Source: Candidatus Brocadia sp. WS118 (GTDB taxonomy: Bacteria > Planctomycetota > Brocadiia > Brocadiales > Brocadiaceae). From it: DNA of 64,000 bases. This document shows positions 50,781 to 61,288 of this stretch, piece after piece. The stretch lies in contig PHFX01000001.1 of assembly GCA_007618135.1 (NCBI GenBank), positions 1 through 64,000 of the forward strand, read 5' to 3'. Each line of letters starts with the position of its first letter. The stretch's first letter is position 1. The translations under genes and the position numbers were made by a program. Under the pieces are notes generated by a model. It was not told where the DNA came from and did not search any database. It was given only the letters and a program-made list of their open reading frames with translations.

Positions 50781-52224
50781 AACCACCAAACCCTGTGTTC
50801 GATGCTTTTATCGTTATGATATCCCCGTCTTCCAAAATAAACGGCGTATTATTTCCGCGCCTTTCCACCAATTTACCGGTATAAAGTATTGTTTCACCGT
50901 CATGGAATTTTAATACTTTATCTTTTTTAGCCAAACTGATCTTTACCTCTACGTCTCCTTTTTCCTTATGCATAATTCCCATGCGCAAACCAGTAGCAAC
51001 ATTTACATTTTTATACACAATCTGTCCCGTCCAACTAACATATTTCCCCTTGTATTTCTCCCATGCAATTTCCTTTTGCGCTTCTGATACCTTACTCTCC
51101 TTGCCAAAGATACTGTCCAGATCCTCAAACGAGTCTATAAGGAATATTTTTTTTGGTCCTTGCGAAACAGGTACAACAAAAGGATCCTCAGTTAAATTGC
51201 TGCCATGCGCCGGCTTGGGAAGGGTATTCACGATTTCAAGCACATCACCATCTTCCAGTTTATACGGAAACACCCTGGTTACCCGAGAAGCAAGCTTTCC
51301 GGTATAAGTCACGGTATTACCAAGTTTCGCATGAGAAAAATGTTGCTTGTGTGCTGAATTTAATTTTATCTCAACGCTGGTATCCCCGTACTTTATACTC
51401 ATCATCCAGCCGGTAACCAGTCCCCATCCAATATATGCCACCTCTCCCTTCCATTTAACTCTTTTACCCTCACATCGACTCCACAAACTCTCTTTTTGCT
51501 CATCAGATAAGTCACTTGCCATTCCAAAGACTTTATCAAATTCTTCAAAACTCATATTGATAAACCCCTGAGCGGTCTCTGTTATAACAACCCCATAGTT
51601 CGATGCTACTACCTGACTTTCCGGTTCCAATTCTTTTGGAACAATTTCTGATATCGCTGTATCTGCAGGTCTCCCGACCTCTTTTCCTTCAATAACCGCA
51701 CGCTCTTTTCTACCCGTGGTTCCTCTCTCCTGAAATAATTGGTCAAATTTCCTTTGATACTTAACCACGAGTTTTGTTTCGTCACTAAAAATCATATCAT
51801 AACGATTATCGTTGCTAACATTTTTCCTCCAGGGATATGACCCCATAGCCAGTACCTGAGCATCAAAAATAGCAAAATTATTTTGCATGCTTTCTTTTTG
51901 AGACAAGACCTTTATTGCAAACTTCTTATCCTTGTCAAGACCCGCCAACGGTCCTTTCGTTAAGGCGTGTTTTTTACTAACGATGACCCTGACATGAACC
52001 CCCCGTTTCTGCGCCTTAACAAGGGCATTGAGAAAATCATGAGCGGTTATATCAGAAACCGCTATATCTATAGAGTCGCGGCACCCTTCAATAGCGCTTA
52101 AAATTTGCCCTTTAATCTCCTGGGATGCAAAATACACATCTGAAGAAAAGGCCCTCTCGTGCATATAAAAAAATGAAATCGATGTTGTAATAATAATAGG
52201 CCAACACACTTTCTTAAAATTCAT
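50776..52224 (-). CDS. exported degenerate-PLD protein with two OB-like repeats
   Basis: Protein of 482 residues: signal peptide (IIITTSISFFYMHERAFS), a PLD-like domain (about residues 29-165) and two tandem repeats, at about 222-331 and 361-472. The HxKx4D motif should sit at MQNNFAIFD (residues 113-121), where His is Gln, Lys is Asn and only Asp remains, so catalysis is unlikely. The repeats share SFEEFD-VFG, GK-V-W-G, a VE-IK-L strand, V-YTGKL, and LEDGD-I, a pattern like tRNA_anti-like OB folds. Function unknown. It ends in a repeat sequence. Confidence 0.75.
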   Translation of the reverse strand: MNFKKVCWPIIITTSISFFYMHERAFSSDVYFASQEIKGQILSAIEGCRDSIDIAVSDITAHDFLNALVKAQKRGVHVRVIVSKKHALTKGPLAGLDKDKKFAIKVLSQKESMQNNFAIFDAQVLAMGSYPWRKNVSNDNRYDMIFSDETKLVVKYQRKFDQLFQERGTTGRKERAVIEGKEVGRPADTAISEIVPKELEPESQVVASNYGVVITETAQGFINMSFEEFDKVFGMASDLSDEQKESLWSRCEGKRVKWKGEVAYIGWGLVTGWMMSIKYGDTSVEIKLNSAHKQHFSHAKLGNTVTYTGKLASRVTRVFPYKLEDGDVLEIVNTLPKPAHGSNLTEDPFVVPVSQGPKKIFLIDSFEDLDSIFGKESKVSEAQKEIAWEKYKGKYVSWTGQIVYKNVNVATGLRMGIMHKEKGDVEVKISLAKKDKVLKFHDGETILYTGKLVERRGNNTPFILEDGDIITIKASNTGFGGL

Positions 52225-52463
52225 AATTCCCCTTTTCGTGATGTTTCCTGGAACAAAATACGGTTTGATTCCTGTTTTTAACAGAAAATATATCTTCCTT
52301 ACGCGTTTACGCTCCCTGACTTCGCCTCCTTTATTATAAGGGAAAGAAGTGAGGGCTATTTTAGCTGCAATGCATTACACAGCGTAATGAATGAAAACTC
52401 CATGATTTTATCAATGCATAAGAGAGAATGCAAGCTTTATGGAAGTCTTATCCAACTTTTGAT

Positions 52464-52492
52464 TTGACAAAAAGTTATATCTAACATAAAAT
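52464..52492 (+). promoter_or_regulatory. sigma-70-type promoter of degQ
   Basis: -35 TTGACA (52464-52469), 17-bp spacer, -10 TAAAAT (52487-52492), with AAAGGAG 8 bases before the ATG at 52541. This is the best promoter match seen in the window; a leader of about 40 bases follows. Confidence 0.7.
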
Positions 52493-52540
52493 CGCTTTAG
52501 CCATTAATAATCTCAATTTTTATGTAAAGGAGCCTCGTTT

Positions 52541-54103
52541 ATGATTTACCGTTCAAAAAGATATGGTGTTTGTCTTCTTTTCATTTTTAGCTTCTGCTTT
52601 GGAATAGGTATTTGTTTGTCTCAAACCACAAAAACCTATGCCGCAAATAAGCAGGCAAGTGAAACCACTACGGAACAATTAAACACCGCACTCCATTTTG
52701 AGCATGTATTTGAAAATGTGGTTAACCAGGTTAAACCTGCCGTTGTTTCCATCACCTCGGTAAAGACCTTTAAACACAGCAAGCAAAAGCAACGGCAAAT
52801 GCCAAATGACCGGTTTCATTCTCAACCAAGACCAGGTCCGAATCAGGAACAAGAACAGGATGACGATCAGTTTCAGCAGTTCAGGGACTTTTTTGGCGAC
52901 GACTTCTTTGACCGGTTTTTCAGGCCACGATTTCCCGAAGGTGACTACAAAATACAAGGGCTTGGTTCCGGAGTAATTATTGATAGCGAAAAAGGTTACA
53001 TTATAACGAATAACCATGTTGTGGAAGATGCCGATGAGCTTAAGATTAATTTAGGTGACAAGCGTGAATTTGACGGAAAGGTCGTTGGTACCGATCCTCA
53101 AACAGATGTTGCCGTGGTAAAGATCGAAGGAAAGAACCTGCCTTCCGCGAAATTAGGAGATTCTGACACCATTCGGGTTGGACAATGGGCAATTGCCATT
53201 GGAAACCCTTTTGGCTTATCACAAACCGTTTCCATCGGTGTTATCAGCGCTACAGGGAGGGCAAATGTGGGCGTTGCAGCGTATGAAGACATGATTCAGA
53301 CAGACGCGGCCATCAATCCCGGCAATAGTGGCGGGCCCCTTGTGAATATCAAAGGCGAAATCATTGGAATCAATACCGCGATCTTTACCAGAAGTGGTGG
53401 TTATCAGGGAATCGGATTCGCGATCCCCATCAATATGGTAAAAATTATCATGAGAGACCTTGTGGAAAAGGGTAAAGTTACCCGCGGTTGGCTTGGGGTT
53501 GTTATCCAGGACATCGATCCTGCTCTGGCAAAATCATTCAACGTTACCGTTACGGAAGGCGTCCTGGTAAGTGATATTCAAGAAAATTCTCCGGCAAAAG
53601 AGGCAAGCTTTGAACGAGGTGATATTGTCATTGAATACGACGGGAAATCTATCCGGGACGTAAATCACCTCCGTAACTCAGTTGCGCAAACGGAGGTTAA
53701 TAAAAAAGTAAAGGTAAAAGTTCTGAGGGATGGCAAAGAGAAAGAATTGACCGTCAAGATTGGCGAACAGCCAGCCGATTTGTTTGCTGCCGGGCCTGGC
53801 GCTGCTCCATCCGGGAAAGATCTCGGAATGACCGTACAAAACCTCACCAAAGAACTTGCCAAAAGTCTTGGTGTTGAAGAAGATAGTGGAGTAATCGTTG
53901 CCGAGGTTCAGCCCGGCAGTCCGGCAGCTCTCTCTGAGATACGGGAAGGAGACCTCATTAAGGAAGTAAACCGGAAAAAAATTGGTAATGTTACAGAATT
54001 TAAAAAGGCTTTGAGCGAAGCAGATAAGGAAAAAGGCGTCCTGATGCTGATAAAACGAGGGGAGTTTTCACGATACGTTATTATTAAGGCGAAGGAAAAA
54101 TAA
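52541..54103 (+). CDS. periplasmic serine protease of the DegP/HtrA family
   Basis: Protein of 520 residues: signal sequence (VCLLFIFSFCFGIGICLS), a low-complexity linker (PGPNQEQEQDDDQFQQF), trypsin-like domain with His159 (NNHVVEDA), Asp189 (DPQTDVAVV) and Ser263 (INPGNSGGPL), then two PDZ domains (about 310-400 and 425-515; LGVVIQDI and LGMTVQNL start). It degrades or refolds damaged periplasmic proteins. It has its own promoter and terminator, so it is a monocistronic gene. Confidence 0.92.
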   Translation: MIYRSKRYGVCLLFIFSFCFGIGICLSQTTKTYAANKQASETTTEQLNTALHFEHVFENVVNQVKPAVVSITSVKTFKHSKQKQRQMPNDRFHSQPRPGPNQEQEQDDDQFQQFRDFFGDDFFDRFFRPRFPEGDYKIQGLGSGVIIDSEKGYIITNNHVVEDADELKINLGDKREFDGKVVGTDPQTDVAVVKIEGKNLPSAKLGDSDTIRVGQWAIAIGNPFGLSQTVSIGVISATGRANVGVAAYEDMIQTDAAINPGNSGGPLVNIKGEIIGINTAIFTRSGGYQGIGFAIPINMVKIIMRDLVEKGKVTRGWLGVVIQDIDPALAKSFNVTVTEGVLVSDIQENSPAKEASFERGDIVIEYDGKSIRDVNHLRNSVAQTEVNKKVKVKVLRDGKEKELTVKIGEQPADLFAAGPGAAPSGKDLGMTVQNLTKELAKSLGVEEDSGVIVAEVQPGSPAALSEIREGDLIKEVNRKKIGNVTEFKKALSEADKEKGVLMLIKRGEFSRYVIIKAKEK

Positions 54104-54138
54104 TTTCTTTTGTTTTACCACATAACGAAATACTTCTA

Positions 54139-54171
54139 AAGGGCGATCTCTATGATCGCCCTTATTTTTTT
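54139..54171 (+). terminator. Rho-independent terminator of degQ
   Basis: AAGGGCGATC / GATCGCCCTT form a 10-bp stem with a 5-base loop, directly followed by ATTTTTTT, 35 bases past the stop. The complementary strand has no U-run, so it acts only on the plus strand. Confidence 0.88.
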
Positions 54172-54227
54172 GACTATTTTGACCAATCTACCGTGAAAAA
54201 GATATAGGTTAACAGGTGAATGCAGTA

Positions 54228-55427
54228 CTATATCCCTGCCGATACCCTACTGGCTTGTTCTTTCATTTTCATTTCCCTGCCGTAAGGAGATATTTCCCTT
54301 AATCTTCTGATGATTGGAGGAAGATGCTCGATAATATAATGAACATCTTCTATCGTGTTATATCGGCTCAAACTGAGCCTTACAGAACCATGGACTGCAG
54401 TAAAAGGAACACCCATAGCCCTTAATACGTGTGATGGCTCCAGAGAACCAGAGGTGCAGGCAGAACCTGACGAGGCACAGATCCCTTTTTCGTTCAACAA
54501 TAATAAAATAGCCTCTCCCTCCACAAATTCAAAACTCAAATTCGTGGTATTTGGAAGACGATGTGTTTTATGTCCATTCAACCTGGCATCCGGTGCCTTC
54601 TCCAGGATTTCTCCTTCCAGTTTATCCCTAAAATGTTTTACCTGGGTCAATTCCTTGTCCATATAATTCTTTGCCAGTTCACATGCCTTACCAAGACCAA
54701 CAATCGAAGGAACATTTTCTGTGCCTCCCCGGCGATTCTTTTCCTGATGCCCCCCTACAATAAAAGGAGCAAACGTAATTCCCTTTCTCACAAAGAGAGC
54801 TCCTACCCCTTTCGGAGCGTGCAATTTGTGCCCCGACAGAGTTAACAGGTCTATGGTACTTTTCGAAAGATTAATTGGTATCTTACCCACGGCTTGAACC
54901 GCATCGGTATGGAGGACAGAGCCCTTACTCTTCACAATATGACCAATCTCCTCGATGGGAAAAATTACTCCTGTCTCATTATTGGCATACATAATTGACA
55001 CGATTGCTGTATCTTCCCGTATTGCGTCGGATAATTCATCCAAATTAAGCATCCCGTTGCTATCTACACCCACCTCCGTAACGTGATACCCGCTCTGGGC
55101 CAAATATTTACCCAAATTATAAACGGCAGGATGCTCTACCCTCGTAATTACGATGTGTCTCTTCCGCGGATTTGCCCGAAGTATACCCCAAATCGCCGCG
55201 TTATCACTTTCCGTGCCACAACTCGTAAATACTATCTCTACAGGATCTGCGCCAACGAGCTCTGCCACTTGCTGTCGTGCGACATCCATTTTTTTCGCTA
55301 CCTGGCCTCCAAAGGTGTGCATACTTGAAGGATTTCCATAGTACTCAGTAAAATACGGCAACATAGCGTCTACAACCTCAGGGGCGACCCTTGTCGTAGC
55401 ATTGTTATCTGCGTATACAACCTTCAT
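54228..55427 (-). CDS. nifS: cysteine desulfurase of the NifS/IscS family
   Basis: PLP enzyme of 399 residues that supplies sulfur for Fe-S clusters. Lys201 (LSGHKLHAPKG) is the PLP-binding lysine, with His99 and Asp175 (VLHTDAVQAVG), and the mobile loop has Cys324 (SSGSACTSGS). The ATG overlaps the nifU stop as ATGA, giving coupled expression. Confidence 0.93.
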   Translation of the reverse strand: MKVVYADNNATTRVAPEVVDAMLPYFTEYYGNPSSMHTFGGQVAKKMDVARQQVAELVGADPVEIVFTSCGTESDNAAIWGILRANPRKRHIVITRVEHPAVYNLGKYLAQSGYHVTEVGVDSNGMLNLDELSDAIREDTAIVSIMYANNETGVIFPIEEIGHIVKSKGSVLHTDAVQAVGKIPINLSKSTIDLLTLSGHKLHAPKGVGALFVRKGITFAPFIVGGHQEKNRRGGTENVPSIVGLGKACELAKNYMDKELTQVKHFRDKLEGEILEKAPDARLNGHKTHRLPNTTNLSFEFVEGEAILLLLNEKGICASSGSACTSGSLEPSHVLRAMGVPFTAVHGSVRLSLSRYNTIEDVHYIIEHLPPIIRRLREISPYGREMKMKEQASRVSAGI

Positions 55428-56278
55428 GAAGCCACCTCCTCAACGATAAGCGTATCTGTAACAAATTCTCTTAATTTCGCCTCCACCGTAGATTTTAAAG
55501 TAACTTTTGAACTGGGACATTCCACACAACTTCCCCGAAATGAAACCATAACACGGTCACCGTCAATATCAATCAGCTCAATATCGCCTCCGTCCGATTG
55601 AAGGGTTGGACGAATATCTCGCTCGATGGTTTCCTGTATTAATTTCACCTTTTGAATATTGGTCAGTTTTTTAACCGGTTTCCTTGCCATTTCAAATATG
55701 GTCTTCTCTTTTTCTTTTTGCCATACCTCGTCTATGATAGCCTGGATTTGAGGATGACATGAGCCGCATCCGCCGCCCGCTTTACAGAAATTTGTCACTT
55801 GCTCGATGGTCGTTAATTTATGCTCCCTCACTTCATGTGCAATCTTATTATCCGTTACGCCAAAACACTTACAAACAATCGTCCCTTCATCAACGGGTTT
55901 CTCTATTTTAACTCCCTGGTAATTTGCAATAGCTGCCTCCAGGGCTTCCCGGCCCATCACGGAACAATGCATCTTTTGTTCCGGCAGACCATCAAGATAT
56001 TCTGCGATGTCATTATCCGTAATTTTCCCCGCCTCATCCAATGTCTTTCCCTTCACCATCTCCGTCAACGCGCTCGCGGAGGCGATAGCGCTGCCGCAGC
56101 CAAATGTCTTAAATTTTACGTCAGCAATGCGGCCAGATCTGTCCAGTTTTAGCATTAATTTTAAAGCGTCTCCGCAGGCTAAACTGCCTACTTCACCAAC
56201 TGCATCCGGATTTTCAATTTCACCGACATTTCTTGGATGAAAAAAATGCTCTTTTACCTTTTCAGAATAATCCCACAC
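55424..56278 (-). CDS. nifU: NifU-type Fe-S scaffold
   Basis: Three-domain protein of 284 residues: IscU scaffold with Cys35, Asp37, Cys61 and Cys105; a Fer2_BFD [2Fe-2S] domain with Cys136, Cys138, Cys171 and Cys174; and a Nfu domain with Cys251-x2-Cys254. It has a GTG start with AAGGA 7 bases upstream. Full-length NifU next to NifS suggests the NIF-type system, here used without visible nitrogenase genes, so probably for general Fe-S supply. The 275-bp gap to uvrA holds no gene; a GCTTGCTCATC direct repeat is near 56452. Confidence 0.92.
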   Translation of the reverse strand: MWDYSEKVKEHFFHPRNVGEIENPDAVGEVGSLACGDALKLMLKLDRSGRIADVKFKTFGCGSAIASASALTEMVKGKTLDEAGKITDNDIAEYLDGLPEQKMHCSVMGREALEAAIANYQGVKIEKPVDEGTIVCKCFGVTDNKIAHEVREHKLTTIEQVTNFCKAGGGCGSCHPQIQAIIDEVWQKEKEKTIFEMARKPVKKLTNIQKVKLIQETIERDIRPTLQSDGGDIELIDIDGDRVMVSFRGSCVECPSSKVTLKSTVEAKLREFVTDTLIVEEVAS

Positions 56279-56554
56279 GCTGTATTCCTTTCCAAACTAA
56301 TTATTGAAAAGCCTTCCAGCTTTTCGTCTTTCTACCGTTTCTTTTTTCAGAATAACATCTATAATGAGTACTCTGTGCTTATATAGTAAACGTCTTAAAC
56401 AAGATGACATGAATTTTTTTAAATATATTCTTTTATACCTCGAATGTCAAGCTTGCTCATCGCACGTGCTTGCTCATCACGCGGCAAGCTGTCTCACGGA
56501 GCGAGCATACTGCCAAGATACAGGCTATTTTAGCCGCATACCGGTAATTTCTCA

Positions 56555-59359
56555 TTATTTTGCAGATCGCTGCAGGACTTTTTTCAAAAACTTCCCCGTG
56601 TAGGATCGTTCATTTTTCGCAACCTGTTCCGGCGTGCCTGCCTCCACAACTTCGCCTCCCTTAGCTCCTCCTTCCGGCCCCAAATCAATGATATGATCTG
56701 CTGTTTTAATGACCTCCAGGTTGTGCTCTATGACCAGCACCGTATTCCCCAAATCGACTAATCTATGTAAGATTTTCAAAAGCTGCTGAATGTCCGCAAA
56801 ATGGAGACCTGTTGTCGGTTCATCAAGAATATAAAGGGTCTTTCCTGTTTCCTGACGGGAAAGTTCCGTTGCAAGTTTTGTCCTTTGCGATTCACCGCCA
56901 GACAACGTAGTGCTTGCCTGCCCTAATTTAATGTAGCCCAGCCCAACTTCGTTGAGCGTACGCAGGATCCGTTCGATTGTGGAAATATTTTTAAAAAACT
57001 GGTGGGCCTCTTCAATGCGCATGTCCAGGACATCAGAAATACTTTTGTCTTTATAAGTAACTTCCAGGGTTACTTTGTTATACCTTTTCCCCTTGCATTC
57101 TTCACACATAACGTACATATCGGGTAAAAAATGCATCTCTACTTTTTTGATCCCTTGTCCCGTGCAACCCTCACATCGTCCGCCGCTGATATTAAAGCTG
57201 TATCTTCCGGCATTGTAACCGCGAACCTTTGCCTCCGGCGTACGTGCAAAAAGAGTACGGATCATATCAAATGCCTTTGTGTATGTTGCGGGATTCGAGC
57301 GCGGTGTACGTCCAATGGGTGATTGATCGATTTCTATAATTTTGTCAATATGTTCTGCGCCAAAAATTGCATCATGCTCTCCCGGCGCCTCGTGACTATC
57401 ATACAACAACCGGGAAATTGCCCGGTACAGAATATCGTTGACGAGGGTGCTCTTGCCGGAACCGGATACTCCCGTAACACAACAAAAAGTTTTCAACGGG
57501 ATTTTCACGGTAATAGCCTTTAAGTTATTGGCCCTGGCGCCTCTTATCTCAAGAGAATGTTTCAAATTAATCTTACGCCTCTTGGCAGGAATCTCGATTT
57601 TCACTGTTTGATTGAGATATTGCCCGGTTAATGAATCGGGATTGTCGGCGATTTCACGTAAGGTACCGCACGTGACGATACTGCCACCGCGCTCACCGGC
57701 TCCCGGTCCAAGGTCTATGATATAATCCGCATGGCGAATGGCATGTTCGTCATGCTCCACGAGGATGACCGTATTCCCATGGTCACGAAGACTTTTTAAT
57801 GCCCGTAAAAGCCGTTCGTTGTCTCGTGAATGAAGCCCTATGGTGGGCTCATCCAGTACGTAACAAACTCCGACAAGACCTGAGCCAATCTGTGTGGCGA
57901 GTCTCGTCCGCTGGGCTTCGCCTCCGGAAAGAGAATCGCTGCTGCGCCCCAGGGTTATATAATGTAATCCGACATCTATCATAAAGCGGAGCCTGTTTTG
58001 AATTTCCTTGAGGATCGGCCTGGCAATGATCTCCTGTTGTCCAGCCAATTTCAGCTTGGTAAAAAATGCAAGGGCTTCTTCTATCGTGAGATTCATAATC
58101 TCACGAATGGACTTGTGATCTATTTTTACCGAAAGGGACTCCGCTCGCAGTCTGGCTCCGTTACAGGTATTACATGACCTGTGGCTCATATAGCCGGAAA
58201 GACGTTTTAAAATGCTTTCACTCGCCGTTTTTCCATAGATTCGTCTGAGGTTGGGAATCACCCCTTCAAAATCTTTCGTGCCAAAGAGCAGGGCATCTGA
58301 TGCCTCTTTTGTTAGTTTTTCAAAAGGCTTATGCAAAGGAATGGAAAAGCTTTTTGAAAATACCTTGATTTGGTCATCATAATGATTCTGGGTTAGCGAT
58401 CCCCATCGCCTCCAGGCATCAATGGCGCCTTCTTTGATGCTCATGCTTTTATCAGGAACAATCAACTCTGGGTCAAAATCCAGGCTATTTCCCAGTCCAT
58501 TACAGCTCGGACAGGCACCATAAGGGCTATTAAAAGAAAACATACGCGGCGTCAGCTCATCGTAACCGATTCCACATGAGGGACAGGCATATCGTTCACT
58601 GAAGATAAGGTCTGTTAATGATTTTTCGCGTTCCTGACTTACCAACATGACCCCTTCTCCAATTTTAAGACATATTTCCACAGAATTGTATAGCCGTGTC
58701 TTGATATCATTTTTTATTACCAGCCGGTCGACAACTACATCAATTTTATGGATTTTATACCGTGCCAATTTCGGAATTGTTGTAAGATCGAGAAGCTCTC
58801 CGTCGACACGAGCGCGCACAAAACCTTTTTGCAGTATCGATTGAAACACCTCCCGGTGTTCTCCCTTTTTTCCTTTAATGAGAGGTGCAAGAAGCATGAT
58901 CCTGGTCCCCGCGGGAATTTCCATGATTCTCTGTATCATCTGGTCGATAGTCTGTCGGGAGATAATGCACTTGCACTGATAACAATAGGGTGTACCGATT
59001 CGCGCGTATAATAACCGCAAGTAGTCATAAATTTCTGTAACGGTTGCCACTGTAGAACGGGAACTAGACGGGCAGGTACGCTGTTCAATAGCAATGGTGG
59101 GAGGAAGTCCTTCAATAAGTTCAACGTCTGGTTTTTGGATTTGATCTAAAAACTGCCGTGCATACGTAGAAAGGCTTTCGATATAACGCCGTTGCCCCTC
59201 TGCATAAATGGTATCAAACGCAAGGGAAGATTTCCCTGATCCACTGATGCCGGTAATAACCGTGATCCGGTCGCGGGGGATATCGACGTTGATCCCTTTC
59301 AGATTATGCTCCCTGGCGCCTTTGATAACAATGGCATTATTACAATCGCTACCTTCCAT
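56555..59359 (-). CDS. uvrA: excinuclease ABC subunit A
   Basis: Protein of about 934 residues, the usual length for UvrA, which detects bulky DNA lesions with UvrB. Two ABC ATPase halves: Walker A GISGSGKSSLAF and GVSGSGKSTLVN, signature LSGGEAQRTRLA and LSGGESQRTKLA, zinc fingers CYQCKC...and CEECKG. The start at ATG 59359 has AAGGAG 8 bases upstream; the ATG at 59365 is 2 bases from it. It follows pepA by 37 bases. Confidence 0.95.
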   Translation of the reverse strand: MEGSDCNNAIVIKGAREHNLKGINVDIPRDRITVITGISGSGKSSLAFDTIYAEGQRRYIESLSTYARQFLDQIQKPDVELIEGLPPTIAIEQRTCPSSSRSTVATVTEIYDYLRLLYARIGTPYCYQCKCIISRQTIDQMIQRIMEIPAGTRIMLLAPLIKGKKGEHREVFQSILQKGFVRARVDGELLDLTTIPKLARYKIHKIDVVVDRLVIKNDIKTRLYNSVEICLKIGEGVMLVSQEREKSLTDLIFSERYACPSCGIGYDELTPRMFSFNSPYGACPSCNGLGNSLDFDPELIVPDKSMSIKEGAIDAWRRWGSLTQNHYDDQIKVFSKSFSIPLHKPFEKLTKEASDALLFGTKDFEGVIPNLRRIYGKTASESILKRLSGYMSHRSCNTCNGARLRAESLSVKIDHKSIREIMNLTIEEALAFFTKLKLAGQQEIIARPILKEIQNRLRFMIDVGLHYITLGRSSDSLSGGEAQRTRLATQIGSGLVGVCYVLDEPTIGLHSRDNERLLRALKSLRDHGNTVILVEHDEHAIRHADYIIDLGPGAGERGGSIVTCGTLREIADNPDSLTGQYLNQTVKIEIPAKRRKINLKHSLEIRGARANNLKAITVKIPLKTFCCVTGVSGSGKSTLVNDILYRAISRLLYDSHEAPGEHDAIFGAEHIDKIIEIDQSPIGRTPRSNPATYTKAFDMIRTLFARTPEAKVRGYNAGRYSFNISGGRCEGCTGQGIKKVEMHFLPDMYVMCEECKGKRYNKVTLEVTYKDKSISDVLDMRIEEAHQFFKNISTIERILRTLNEVGLGYIKLGQASTTLSGGESQRTKLATELSRQETGKTLYILDEPTTGLHFADIQQLLKILHRLVDLGNTVLVIEHNLEVIKTADHIIDLGPEGGAKGGEVVEAGTPEQVAKNERSYTGKFLKKVLQRSAK

Positions 59360-59396
59360 GGTCATAACTCCTTCGCCTCTGCTTCTGTCGTATTAC

Positions 59397-60917
59397 TCAC
59401 AGAGAATGTTTCTCTGGAAATTTAGCCCAGTTCCTGACTAATTGTACCAGCAATCGAACTCCAACGCCAGAAGCCCCTTTTTGGGTATAGGCGCCACCCT
59501 TTTCACACCATGCCGTGCCGGCAATATCCAGGTGCACCCAGGGATATTTCTCTGCAAACTTACTCAAAAAACAGGCCGCGGTAATAGCTCCTCCATGAGG
59601 GCCGCCCACATTTTTTATATCTGCAATGTCGCTCTTGATTTGTTCCTGATACTCTTCCCATAAGGGAAGTTCCCAGACCCTTTCCCATGATTTTTCACCG
59701 GCAATCTGAACTCTTTTTTTCAACGCCTCGTTATTTCCCATCATACCGGTGACAACCGTGCCCAAAGCCACCACACAGGATCCTGTCAGGGTCGCAAGAT
59801 CAATCACCGCCTGCGGACGATAGTTTTCTGCGTATACCAGCGCATCAGCTAAAATCAGGCGACCTTCCGCATCGGTATTTGCAATCTCAGCAGTCTTGCC
59901 GGAAGAGAATTTAATGATATCGCCCGGTTTCATTGCTGAACCACCGGGCATATTTTCAGTGCATGGCATCAGGCCAATAATACGCTGAGGCACCTTCATC
60001 TTCGACAGGGCCATAATCGCCCCCATCACAGCGGCAGCGCCGGACATATCGCTCTTCATCAGATCCATATCTTTGGCCTGTTTCAGGCAGATTCCACCCG
60101 AATCAAAGGTAATCCCTTTCCCGATAAATACCAGGGTATCCTGATTTTTAGCGCGGGCATTGTAGTCGAGAATAATAAACTTAGGAGGTTGAACGCTTCC
60201 TTGCGCGACTCCTAATAAACCACCCATCCCGAGCTTTTTCAGCTCCGGCAAAGACATCACTTTACATTGCATGCTATATTCCTTTGCCATTTTTACCGCA
60301 TAATCGGCTAAAATAGCAGGGGTTTTATCCCGGGAGGGCGTGTTGATGAGATCACGGGTGAAAGAGACAGCATCAGCTATAATTTCTCCGCAGGTAACGG
60401 CAACACGAACGGTCGTTAAAACGTCTTTCTGAGAGAAAAGAAGGTTTAATACCTTGAGTTCATGCCGTTCTTCAGGTGGGATATATTTATATCTCTGGAA
60501 TTTATACAGTGCAAGCCTGGCGCCTTCCGCATAAGCCTGGAACCACTCGCTTAACGGCGCAGTAATATCTATGGAGTCCATCACACAGGTACTTTCACTG
60601 ATGCCCATATCGCGCAGAATGCTGGCTGTAGTGCCTGCCGCTTGTCTTATTTTGTCAAGCGTCACGTCTTTTTTCTTTCCCAAACCCACTAACATAATGC
60701 GTTTTGCTGAAATCTTTCCGTAGGTAGGCAGTACTATTGTTTTACTAAGTCTGGCAATAAACTCCTTTTTCTTTATTAATTCAGAGATACTATTGTGCAA
60801 GGCTTTATTACAACGGGCAAGCGATTCGTTCGTGATTTTCATATCTTCAAACACGTGAAAAACCAGTATCTCTGCAGCTTCTTTTTCAACGGTCCCAACC
60901 TTTACGTTAATTTTCAT
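59397..60917 (-). CDS. pepA: leucyl aminopeptidase (M17 family)
   Basis: Protein of about 506 residues. The C-terminal catalytic domain has GKGITFDSGGICLK, MKSDMSGAAAVMGAI and NTDAEGRLILADAL, which carry the two-metal site. The N-terminal macro-like domain starts MKINVKVG. Releases N-terminal amino acids. The start at 60917 follows GGGAAGGAT at 6 bases; a GTG/ATG further upstream (60950) is unlikely. It is upstream of uvrA in one unit. The 370 bp upstream show no feature I can name. Confidence 0.94.
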   Translation of the reverse strand: MKINVKVGTVEKEAAEILVFHVFEDMKITNESLARCNKALHNSISELIKKKEFIARLSKTIVLPTYGKISAKRIMLVGLGKKKDVTLDKIRQAAGTTASILRDMGISESTCVMDSIDITAPLSEWFQAYAEGARLALYKFQRYKYIPPEERHELKVLNLLFSQKDVLTTVRVAVTCGEIIADAVSFTRDLINTPSRDKTPAILADYAVKMAKEYSMQCKVMSLPELKKLGMGGLLGVAQGSVQPPKFIILDYNARAKNQDTLVFIGKGITFDSGGICLKQAKDMDLMKSDMSGAAAVMGAIMALSKMKVPQRIIGLMPCTENMPGGSAMKPGDIIKFSSGKTAEIANTDAEGRLILADALVYAENYRPQAVIDLATLTGSCVVALGTVVTGMMGNNEALKKRVQIAGEKSWERVWELPLWEEYQEQIKSDIADIKNVGGPHGGAITAACFLSKFAEKYPWVHLDIAGTAWCEKGGAYTQKGASGVGVRLLVQLVRNWAKFPEKHSL

Positions 60918-61288
60918 ACCAATCCTTCCCGAATTTGCTTGCGTAGCCAATCTTCAATAAAGATGCGCCTTATCCGCCATCACCCTTGGTTTTCATATGG
61001 TAATTATTATCCATCCTTTGTGTCTCTTTACCTTTCTCGGAGAGAAAGCACAAAGATAAAACAATAAATTTAGCATTAAGCAGCCGTGCATGTCAATGTA
61101 ATAATTGGGGGGCATTTCTCTATGAATCTGTCTTTTGCATCGGGATAAAGATTAGCAGCGGGCGGATACCGGGGGGAGATACAGACCAGGGTTCGTAGAC
61201 AAGCAAGGGTAAAATGTAGAAGATGTTGTGCAATCTTGAGAGGTGATGTAACGGTGTGTATCGTACGCCTTTTTTAAAAGGCTTTACT

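Noticed and set aside
54228-56278. Nitrogen fixation cluster
   Set aside because: nifU and nifS stand alone beside uvrA/pepA and degQ, with no nitrogenase structural or assembly genes.
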